A stretch of DNA of 64,000 bases from contig OZ024929.1 of assembly GCA_964017235.1 (NCBI GenBank), positions 66,807,603 through 66,871,602 on the forward strand. The letters are read 5' to 3'. Of this stretch, positions 37,001-49,000 are shown piece by piece. The position numbers and the translations under genes were made by a program. The notes below the pieces were generated by a model, which searched no databases, was not told the origin of the DNA, and was given only the letters and a program-made list of their open reading frames with translations. The stretch comes from Sabellastarte sp. h YS-2021 (taxonomy: Eukaryota; Annelida; Polychaeta; Sabellida; Sabellidae). The stretch's first letter is position 1. Every line of letters begins with the position of its first letter.

Positions 37001-40000
37001 GGGGTTTTGAACAATTTAAAGCAAAAGTAAATGCTAAAATGGGAAAAATTCAAATAAGTGAAAGCCTTTGGCAAAAAAATAATAATTTAAAATTGTGCTT
37101 CAACACAGTTTGCCCTAAAACAAAGCAATTTTTGATGGAGATAAAATACTGGTTTTGTAACACTACACCTGTGACTTTGGAAGTAGATGTGCCATCATTA
37201 ATTGTAGGTTTATAGCTGGAGATAAATTTTTGTCTTGAGAAGTTATTGTGCCAAACATTAAATTTTCAACTCCTTTGTCAAAGAAAAGCCCCTGAATCTT
37301 AGAAAGTTTTCATTTAATACTCAAATGAATCTACCTTGAGCAAGAATATATATTTCTAACATAAATTCTCTACAAGATTCTCTTTGAAAAAGGTGGAAGA
37401 TAATAGGTTCTCTAATCTAAACGGTTTAATAATTGTCATCATCACCTAACATTTGGGGTTTTTATTCCACTTATTGATCTAAGAATAGCTTTCCTTACTT
37501 TTACGTCTGTGACTGGTAATTTGTGAATAGTACTGAATACATGTTTTATACTAATTAGTAGAAAGAATTCCTTGGTTACATTGGTCAAGTATGTTTTTGT
37601 CATCAATTTGTCTTTGTGTACGTCCGTTTTAGTCTTACGTTTTTGTACAGTTTTATAGAATGGAAAAAAATATTTTAAAAAGTTATTATTAAAAAAGTTT
37701 CATTTTTTGTGTAATTGGAATATATAATACTCTATGTTATCATCATTATCTTATAGATACACAATTATAAGCAATTGAAAGATAGAAAAAAAACTAAGAT
37801 GTCAGTAGATTATCTATGTGGCAGTGCTCACACCTGAATATTTTCTATATTTTCAGATAATGTGCATACTGACCATGGCATATCTGAGTGTGTGTGCCTA
37901 TTATACAGTATTTAAAGTCCGATTTTTCAACTACTACTACCTGGCAGGTCATCATCAAACCAATGAATACAGCTTACTCTTCTGTGGAATGTAAGTTTGA
38001 TCAGACCAGTGTGTGTGGAATGTAGGGACATAACATGTACAAATTGTTTTCAAATTTCGTGTTCTGATAACTTGTTCCTGTTTATCCACAGCTTAACTTA
38101 CGTGTAAGTTTCAAAAAGTAACTTTATCACATTTGAATAACTTTAAAAATGAGAAACCATTAGACTACCATCTCAACAACCTGAGAAGTTAATATCACAA
38201 AAGGTTTTAAAGTTTTAGTTGTTCACATTGTAGTAAAGTCTTGTGATGTAATTTGTGTAGTTATTTTGGTTGAACAGAATAGTTTAATTTTCTGAATTTG
38301 TTTTCTGAGGTATTGCATTTTTTTGTTGCATTTCATTTTTAGGATGCTTACCCGTTTGACCCCACCACTTTGTTTGAATTTCTTGAGTCTTATTCACCTT
38401 GATAGCCATATTACTAAAGATGAAGCAATCCTGGAGACCTCCTTTACAAAGGTAATATAACTTTCTGTATTCAGCTACTGAACTGCTCCATGGTAGTCTG
38501 ATGCCACTAGGGAATCAGCACCTTTGTTGCAATCAATATCATAATAGAAGAAGAGAAAGGGTGGATTACTGAGTGCATTGTAATCCAAATAATATCCATT
38601 TATAAACACACAAATTGGTTGATGCCTATAAGTGCCAAGGAGTGCAATTTTAATATCCAGCACAACTAATTTCGCCTTTGTTTTGTTGGATGCTTTAAAT
38701 TTTTGTGTGCACCACTCTAGCACAGTGAACTGCATATTTTTATTGCGTAAAATAGCCTTACCTTATCCTCACAAGTGCTTGTTTTGGTTTAGTGGAGCAA
38801 AACGCATCGCCCAAAAGGTCTTTTTTATGTCAGCTGACTTGTCAGTCAGCTGACATTATGTCGTCACTCTGCGGCGTGGGCGTACGCGTCCGCGTGAACA
38901 ACTTCTCCTCCAAAACTACAAGGCCTAGAGACGTACTGTTTTTTTTAAAAGATACCTTATCTATCGAGGATGAAAAATTGTTCAAGGCATGCAAATCTGT
39001 CTGTTCGTCTGTTTGCTAGAGACATTACAAGGGGGGTACCCCCACCAAAAGTGTAAAAATTTCAACACTTAATCACAATTTTCTCAGTGACTATTGCAGG
39101 GATTTCTCTCATATCTTGCATATATGTACTAGGCCACAGGTAGATTCTCTTGTGTGAGTATGAGACCTGGATCTGTCTTACTTTTTTTTTAATAAATTTT
39201 TTTAATAATTTTTAATGCATTAAAATTCATGAAATCATGCACAAAATCATTTATAACTTGAAAAGTGTTGCATTTAGAGCATTTTGTTAAAATATGTTAT
39301 TCAGCTACTTTTTGCATAGCTACAATATGGTGAGTAAGTTGGGTGCCTGTCTCAATAGCTAAGTGAGTAATAGCTACTTTTGGGCTTTTCAGTAACTTCC
39401 ATCATGAGTAAAATCACTTGTAACTTAAAAACTATTGCATTTAGAGAATTTCGTATAAATATGTTATTCAGCTACTTTTGGGTCAGCTATAACATAGTGA
39501 AATTTCAGACCTGTAGCTCATGGCATAGCTGAGTAATAGCTACTTTTAGGTTATCACTGTTGAGTAAATCGCTTATAACTTGAAAACTATTGCATTTAGA
39601 GAATTTCGTATAAATATGTTATTCAGCTACTTTTGGGTCAGCTATAACATAGTAAAATTTCAGACCTGTAGCTCATGGCATAGCTGAGTAATAGCTACTT
39701 TTAGGTTATCACTGTTGAGTAAATCGCTTATAACTTGGAAACTATTGCATTTAGAGTATTTTGTTTCAATATGTTATTCACCTATTTTGGGATCAGCTAT
39801 AACATAGTGAAGTTTCAGATCTGTGGCTCATTGCATAGCTGAGTAATAGCTACTTTGAAGTTCTCACTATTGAGTAAATTACTTGTAACTTAAAACCTAT
39901 TGCATTTAGAGAATTTCGTATAAATATGTTATTCAGCTACTTTTGGGCCAGCTATAACATAGTGAAATTTCAGATCTGTAGGTCATGGCATAGCCGAGTA

Positions 40001-43000
40001 ATAGCTACTTTGAAGTTCTCACTATTGAGTAAATCAGTTGTAATTGGAAAACTATTGCATTTACAGAATTTCGTATAAATATGTTATTCAGCTACTTTTG
40101 GGTCAGCTATAACATAGTAAAATTTCAGACCTGTAGCTCATGGCATAGCTGAGTAATAGCTACTTTTAGGTCATCACTATTGAGTAAATCGGTTGTAACT
40201 TGAAAACTATTGCATTTACAGTATTTTGCTTAAATATGTTGTTCACCTACTTTTGGGTCAGCTATAACATAGTAAAATTTCAGACCTGTAGCTCATTGCA
40301 TAGCTGAGTAATAACTACTTTGAGGTTCTCACTATTGAGTAAATCAGTTGTAATTGCAAAAGTATTGCATTTAGAGAATTTCGTATAAATATGTTATTCA
40401 GCTACTTTTGGGCCAGCTATAACATAGTGAAATTTCAGACCTGTAGGTCATGGCACAGCTGAGTAATAGCTACTTTGAAGTTCTCACTATTGAGTAAATC
40501 AGTTGTAATTGGAAAACTATTGCATTTACAGAATTTCGTATAAATATGTTATTCAGCTACTTTTGGGTCAGCTATAACATAGTAAAATTTCAGACCTGTA
40601 GCTCATGGCATAGCTGAGTAATAGCTACTTTTAGGTCATCACTATTGAGTAAATCGGTTGTAACTTGAAAACTATTGCATTTACAGTATTTTGCTTAAAT
40701 ATGTTGTTCACCTACTTTTGGGTCAGCTATAACATAGTAAAATTTCAGACCTGTAGCTCATTGCATAGCTGAGTAATAACTACTTTGAGGTTCTCACTAT
40801 TGAGTAAATCAGTTGTAATTGCAAAACTATTGCATTTAGAGAATTTCGTATAAATATGTTATTCAGCTACTTTTGGGCCAGCTATAACATAGTGAAATTT
40901 CAGATCTGTAGGTCATGGCACAGCTGAGTAATAGCTACTTTGAAGTTCTCACTATTGAGTAAATCAGTTGTAATTGGAAAACTATTGCATTTAGAGAATT
41001 TAGTATAAATATGTTATTCAGCTACTTTTGGGTCAGCTATAACATAGTAAAATTTCACACCTGTAGCTCATGGCATAGCTGAGTAATAGCTACTTTTAGG
41101 TCATCACTATTGAGTAAATCGGTTGTAACTTGAAAACTATTGCATTTACAGTATTTAGCTTAAATATGTTGTTCACCTACTTTTGGGTCAGCTATAACAT
41201 AGTAAAATTTCAGACCTGTAGCTCATTGCATAGCTGAGTAATAACTACTTTGAGGTTCTCACTATTGAGTAAATCAGTTGTAATTGCAAAACTATTGCAT
41301 TTAGAGAATTTAGTATAAATATGTTATTCAGCTACTTTTGGGTCAGCTATAACATAGTAAAATTTCAGACCTGTAGCTCATGGCATAGCTGAGTAATAGC
41401 TACTTTTAGGTCATCACTATTGAGTAAATCAGTTGTAACTTGAAAACTATTGCATGTACAGTATTTTGCTTAATATGTTGTTCACCTACTTTTGGGTCAG
41501 CTATAACATAGTAAAATTTCAGACCTGTAGCTCATGGCATAGCTGAGTAATAGCTACTTTGAGGTTATCACTGTTGAGTAAATCGCTTATAACTTGGAAA
41601 TTATTGCATTTAGAGTATTTTGTTTCAATATGTTATTCACCTATTTTGGGGTCAGCTATAACATAGTGAAGTTCCAGACCTGTGACTCATTGCATAGCTG
41701 AGTAATAGCTACTTTGAAGTTCTCAATGTTGAGCAAATCACTTATAATTTGAAAACTATTGCATTTAGAGAATTTAGTATAAATATGTTATTCAGCTACT
41801 TTTGGGTCAGCTATAACATAGTAAAATTTCACACCTGTAGCTCATGGCATACCTGAGTAATAGCTACTTTTAGGTTATCACTGTTGAGTAAATCACTTAT
41901 AACTTGGAAACTATTGCATTTAGAGTATTTTGTTGCAATATGTTATTCACCTATTTTGGGGTCAGCTATAACATAGTGAAGTTCCAGACCTGTGGCTCAT
42001 TGCATAGCTGAGTAATAGCTACTTTGAAGTTCTCACTGTTGAGTAAATCAGTTGTAATTGGAAAACTATTGCCTTTACAGAATTTTGTTTAAATATGTTA
42101 TTCAGCTACTTTTGGGTCAGCTATAACATAGTGAAATTACAGACCTGTAGCTCATGGCACAACTGAGCAATAGCTATTCTCAGGCACTGACTGTTGAGTA
42201 AATTGGCTATAACTTGAAAAATATTGCATTTGGAGTATTTTGTTAAAATATATTGTTGACCTACTTTTGGGTTAGCTATAACATAGTGAAATTACAGACC
42301 TATAGCTCATGGCATAGCGGAGCAATAGCTATTTTCAGGTTCTCACTATTGAGTAAATCAGTTGTAACTTGGAAACTATGGCATTTACAGTATTTTGCTT
42401 AAATATGTTGTTCACCTACTTTTAGGTCAGCTATAACAGAGCAAAAATTCAGACATGTAGCTCATTGCATAGCTGAGTAATAGTTACTTTGAGGTTCTCA
42501 CTCTTGAGTAAATCAGTAGTAACTTGAAAACTATTACATTTAGAGTATTTTGTTAAATATGTTATTCACAGACGTTTTGGTCAGCTATAACATAGTGAAA
42601 TTGCAGACCTCTATGTCATGGCATAGCTGAGCAATAGCTTCTTTCAGGCTCTCACTGTTGAGTAAATCATTGTATCCAACCTGTAGGAAATCATGGGCTG
42701 GGAATCTGTTAATATGGTCCGATTTGACCTTGGAACCCTCCTTCAAGGTCAAATGAGGATAGCCAAACATAAAAGTGCTTATAACTCGCTTATTATTGGT
42801 CCTAGAGGTTTGGAATGAAAACCAACCTATAGAAAATCATGAGCTGGGAATTTTTTGGTGTGGTCGGATTTCACCTTGGACCCCTCCTTCAAGGTCAAAT
42901 GAGGATAGCCAAACTTAAAAGTGCTTATAACTCGCTATTATTGGTCCTAGAGGTTTGGAATGGAAAACCAACCTATAGAAAATCATGGGCTGGGAATCTT

Positions 43001-46000
43001 TTGGTGTGGTCAGATTTCACCTTAGACCCCTCCTTCCAGGTCAAACGAAGATAGCCAAACTTAAAGTGCTTATAACTCGCGTATTATTGGTCTTGGAGGT
43101 TTGGGATGGTAAACCAACATATAGGAAATCATGGGCTGGGATTCTTTTGGTGTGGTCAGATTTGACCTGGGACCCCTCCTTCAAGGTCAATTGAGGATAG
43201 CCAAACTTACAATTGCTTAGAACTCGCTTATTATTGGTCCTACAGGTTTGGGATGGTAAACAAGCTACAGGAAATCATGGGCTGGGAATTTTTTTGTGTG
43301 GTCGGATTTCACCTTGGACCCCTCCGTCAAGGTCAAACAAGGATAGCCAAACTTAAAAAGTGCCTATGACTCACTTATTATTGGTCCGAGAGGTTTGGGA
43401 TGGTAAACCATCCTAAATTCTTTGGCTGGGAATCTTTTGCTATGGTCAGATTTGACCTTTGGACCCCTTCTTTATGGTCGAACGAGGATATTGCATTTAT
43501 AGTATTTCTTTAAATATTTTTAACCTACTTTTTACACTTAAACAATTACCTTGTTACTTTATTTCATAATATCATTTGCAGGGCACAACTTTTTTGTCCT
43601 TTTCTTCTGTCAGCTTCGGAATATCTTTCGAACATACTGTTCAGTTACCATTTACTGTATTTCTGTACTGCCCTTTCCCTGATAATTATGCTTTCCTCTC
43701 ATTATCACCATCACAAATCAAAAACATTCAGTCAGCTGACACAGTGCCCGTTCACGGGCACTCTCCTCTTGTTTAAAGACTTGTCGTGAAGTGACCCCTT
43801 TGTCTGCAAATATCCGCGCATGCGCAGAAATTGTTGTAGAGAATGAATGCCTAGAAACTCTTCATTACATTTTTGGTTGCACTGGGAGCAGCATCGTGTC
43901 TATTCTCTAGTATAATGGCCGACGCGCATGTCAAAAACTCAAAAGAACTTAAACGCGCACCAGGATGTGGACACCCCTTTTTCGATTGGGATTGCCACCA
44001 GTTTTAATTCCCATGTAGGGAGAAACTTTGTGGTACAGACGTGTGTGTTAAAGTGAAGGAGGAAGATTGCTTCATATGTTTGCAATTCTCAGAGGATCAA
44101 AGGAGGAAACTTGCACACAAATCTAAAAGAAAAGAAAAGTCTACACCAAGCGTGGTGTCGAAGGAAATAGAGGATGCTTTACTGGGGGTTGAGTGCCACC
44201 CAAGCTCAGTATCATCAAATCCACAGCCTACAACAGAAGAGAATGCGTCTGATCCTCTACAAGTTATATTAAGAAGATTGGATGATATGCAAGGGCAAAT
44301 TACGTCCCTTAAAAACAGAAACAGCGAGGTTTCTGTTTCCATTGCTTCTGTCCATTCTGAAGAAGGTGAAGCTTCAGACGAAGATTCTACTCTACATGAC
44401 ACTGTTAACTCAAAGAAGCGAGATAGGTCACCTTCACCAGACGATACAGAAGATGACCCTTCATTGGCGGCAGTGCATTCTCTGTTAGAACTCACCATTC
44501 CTGATGAATTTTCAGAGCAGCCTTCACGAATTTTTGGTTCGAAGCTAAAGGACAAGCGCAGGTCCTCTTTACTACCAATGGTGATGCCCCCAGTGGATGG
44601 GGTCTTAGAAAGATGGGATTTCTATGAGAAGAAATCAGCAGGACCAACCTCATCTTCTCAAGACGAACCCTTTGAATTATGACAACTACCTGTATTTTAC
44701 AAGGGCTCCAATGAAATTTTACAATTCTACTTCAGCCGATTTTTCATTTCAAGCCCCTAAGTGTCAAGATTCCTTCAGATACTCGTTTCGAGGAATTATT
44801 CTCCTGTCGAATCCGCCCATGTCTGTATATTCCACAGTTCAAAGCGGTTACAACAGACTGAAAAAACATGGCTTCCTAACAGATTGCGTGTCGCAGATGC
44901 TTCAAAAAGAAGCAATTTACCACCTCAAGGATTGCACAACTCCAGGTTTTTACAGCAGATTGTTTCTTGTACCCAAACCCGGCAAAAAATGGTGCCCTGT
45001 GATAGATCTCAGTGTCCTGGGGCCTGTAAATCGAAGGATTCGTAAAATAGTCAACTAACCAATACTTAATGACAATATAATGACACATTAACTAAAGAAT
45101 TCAGTGGATAAATAGAAATCACTCTTTGTGTTTTCGTTACATTATGCTTTCGTTTGGAAACTATAGAGTAAATGTGTGGCTATGTTTGGTTACTTGTGTG
45201 TTTGTGTGTAACAGTGCCCTATGCCATAGTACCTTATTTGGTGGACACAAGCGTGGGGTTAACATATTTTAATCAATAACATTAATATAGATCTAAAATA
45301 CTATTTACATACTGGTGTAGTGAGATATTAAGGCCACCTTAATAAAAGTATATAGTACATTTTACATATTCTATATGGATCATACTGAGATATGTTTGCG
45401 ATAAACTAATATAGCAACATAGATTAGGTTAAGGTGGCCATACCGCAGCTTGGTCGCATTAGTTGTTAAGTCTTTGTTAACTAGTGGACAGGATGACATT
45501 GAGGTTGAAACTTAAAGTGAAGGTAATTTTTGAGGAAATTAACTTTACCAACATAGATTTTGGGCCAAACTAAGGATATGTGTAACTTTAAGCATTTACT
45601 TATGGTAATAATAATTTAGATTTTCTGGTTGAGTAAAGTGGAGAAAGGAGTAAATACTGTGGAGAAAGATCTAATAAGTACCTCCATTGTCTTGTTGTTT
45701 ACAAAATGGCAGATTAAAGTGATGAGTATTTTTAATACGTACAAATGTAAATAAACTAGTAAAAGGTGTAAACATAAAAGATGAGTAAAATTGTGAGATG
45801 GCACTTAAAACAGAGATAGTCAAAACTTACAAAAAGGATTAATAATCATTAAAAAGTCTTAGCATCTCAAATCTTAAGAAAATGTGACATTTGTCTAAAC
45901 TTGATTTTGAATCCCAAGGATATGTTAATAGAGATCCCCATCAATTCATAAATGTTCATTTAAATGCATCACTCACTCGACCAAATCCAATGTAAATTAT

Positions 46001-49000
46001 CATTTATATTCACATTACCTTTATGTACAATATTCAGTGACTTTGTTTTATACAACAATGGTTACTTCATATTTATTTGGAAGAAAAGAACAAAGATTTT
46101 AACGCAACTAACAGTTAACAACAGTGTCTGAGTTATCGTTAAATTTGAGGGTTTTTTACAAAAAAATTAAGCAGGAGTAAACTAACTAAGATTTTGATTT
46201 ACACTAGAATTTCCTAACTTAGGGTTGACTTAGGGTTAACAAATTTGTTAGCAGAACGAAGGCTTTGATTTACAGGCCCCAGAACAGTTACATGCTAGTT
46301 CCAACGTTCAAAATGGAAAAGGCAGAGATAATCAGAAACTCGGTCACAAAACACGAATGGCTACTTTCCATAAACCTGAAAGATGGGTACTTTCACGTTC
46401 CCATACATCCAGATTTTCAACACTTGCTACGATTCCATGTAGACAAAAGAACGTATCAGTTCAAAGCTCTTCCGTTCAGGTTAGCGACAGCACCCCGAGA
46501 GTTCACGCGGATTGTAAAAGGAGCAAAACTCGTTGTTCAGTCTCACGGAATTCAAGTTCACCAATACCTGGACGACTGGTTGTTAAGAGCAAACACCAGA
46601 CACCAGTGTCAGCTCCAGACAAGAGAACTCATCCAAACGATTCAAGAACTCGGCTTCGTGATAAATTTCGAAAAATCAGAGCTGGAGCCTACACAAAAAA
46701 TCGACTTCCTTGGTTACCACTTCGATCTAGTACAGGGGAAAGTCTTTCCTACAGAAAAGAAACTAAAAATTCTTCAAAAATCGATTCAGTACATGGTGAT
46801 CTCATCACAAACAACCCCAAGATTGCTTATGTCCCTGATAGGTGTACTAGCATCTTTGAAAAAGACTATACCAATGGATCGATTACACATGCGTCCCCTT
46901 CAGTGGTATCTCAAAACAAACTGGCAATATCCCCAGTCTAGTGACTAGACCTGAAGATTCCGGTTTCAAACCTTTTGTGAAGACATCTTCAGAGGTAGAA
47001 AGATCCAAACAATGTGAAAATAGGTTGTCCCTTACATCCAGAAGAGCACAATATCCTTTTTTTCACAGATGCGTCAAACCAGGTTTGGGGAGCCCATCTA
47101 GAAAACATGACAGTCAGTGGCAGTTGGACAAATCAAGAAAAAACATTACATATCAATGTTCTAGAGTTAAAGGCAGTGTTTCTAGCCTTTAAAAGCTTTC
47201 AAAACACAATTCAAAACAAAAGAATTCTGATAGCAACAGAAAACGCCACTGTGGTCAGTTACCTGAACAAACAGGGGGGGTACACACTCATGGGACATGT
47301 GTCTCCTAGTTTGGCGCATCTTGGCCTACTGCAATCCCCAAAATATACTCATAAGAGCCAGGCATATTCAGGGTTGCTTAAATGTCATAGCCGACAGCCT
47401 CTCCAGAAAGGACAAAATAATACAGACAGAGTGGTCTCTCCATCCTCATATATTCAGTGTGATTTGCAAAGTTTTGCACAAACCAGTGGTAGACATGTTT
47501 GCCACCAAAATGAATCACAAACTTCCACTCTGTGTATCACCAGTCCCAGATGCAAATGCACTGAACATAGATGCATTGAACATCTCTTGGGAGGGTCTGG
47601 ACAGCTATGTCTATTGTCCTGTAGCTCTCATTCCCTAAGTCATTCAGAAAATGAACACCAACAGATGCAGAATGATTGTAGTGGCCCCAGGGTGGCCCAT
47701 GATGCATTGGTTTTGGGACCTAGTGAATCTATCAACCAAACTTCCATTACAGCTTCCTCACTGGCCTCATCTGTTAAAACAACCATTCAGTCACAAATAC
47801 CATCAGAATCTGTTGTATCTGAATTTTCATGTTTGGTACCTAGACACCACTCAGAACCACTTGAATCATTCTCTGAGCAGGTGGCAGAGAGAATTAAGGC
47901 ACCTCAAAGACCCTCATCTAGAAGATTGTATGAGTCATGGTGGGCCATTTTTGAATTCTGGTGCCAACAGAATCAGGTGGTCAGCTCAGAACCTACTATC
48001 TCAAACATAGCAGATTTTCTTAACCATCTCTTCACAGTAAAAAATCTCAAACCTGCCGCTATGGCTGGGTACAGGACCGCTATAGCTGATCATTTAGGAC
48101 GTTTTGGCCAGGAGGTGAGCAAAAGCCTTGACCTGAATAGGCTTATTGCCAGTTTTTATAGAGATAAGCCTACTTCTAACAGGGGAATACCCTCATTGGA
48201 TTTGTCTTTGGTCCTTTTTGCATTGACAAAGGCTCCGTTTGAACCATTAAAAGATGCAAGTCTAAAGATTTTGACTTTCAGGACTGTCTTTTTGATGACT
48301 TTGGCTTCTGGCAAAAGACGGGGGAGGTGCATTCCTGAACATATTCCTCTCTTAGACATAAACCTCATTGGAAGGATGTCACTATTTCTCCTTCTCCTGC
48401 CTTTTTAGCAAAGAATCATTTGGCTTTAGATGGTCCAGATTTGCTCAAACCAGTGGTAATTCCAGCTTTAAAACCTTTCTGGAGCTCGGACTTGACTGAG
48501 GATATGACCTTATGCCCTGTCAGAGCACTTAGATACTATCTAGACAGAACTAGAGCTTTAAGGAAGGGAAAGAACCTCTTGTTCATATCTTTTAAAGAAG
48601 GTTTTGACAGCGATATTATGAGAGCCACTATCTCCTCCTGGATCAAACAGACTGTTTCATTAGCTTATCAGCCATCCAACTCTGAGTCAAAAGATCTACA
48701 TATTAAGGCTCATGATGTCAGATCCATGTCTGCTTCTTTAGCCTTTAAGGGTGGGGCCTCGCTTGAGCAAATTTTAGGCTCCTGCTATTGGAAAAGTCAA
48801 AACACCTTAACTACATTTTATTTAAAAGATGTTGCTTGGCAATCCGCTGACCAATCTGATTACAAACTGGGTCCTGTGGTGTCAGCTCAGCACATTGTCA
48901 ATGTTTAAAAATATATACAAGTTGACATATGACATACATATTCATGAATCGCCATACATACCATAACTGTATACTGACATGTTCCTTGTGTTTTATTTTC

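Larger units (their letters stand above)
38827..43771 (+). mobile_element. H10: 4.9-kb Helentron-like element inserted in the DIRS-C left repeat
   Basis: The left end is a perfect 11-bp stem, TGTCAGCTGAC and GTCAGCTGACA (38828-38855). The inverted copy is GTCAGCTGACA at 43731-43741, followed by a perfect 8-bp hairpin AGTGCCCG-TTCA-CGGGCACT (43743-43762), then CTCCTCTTG ending at 43771 before TTT. The flanks join to a T-rich stretch matching DIRS-B, so the target was T|T with no duplication. The body holds a 155-bp array followed by a 147-bp array. No element protein is encoded. Confidence 0.85.

Noticed and set aside
39240..42680. Regularly spaced repeats that could suggest a CRISPR array
   Set aside because: The units are 155 bp with no constant repeat/variable spacer pattern, and the window is eukaryotic.
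44097..44555. 152-residue minus-strand open frame
   Set aside because: Antisense shadow of the DIRS-C gag frame, with serine-rich composition caused by the acidic gag codons.
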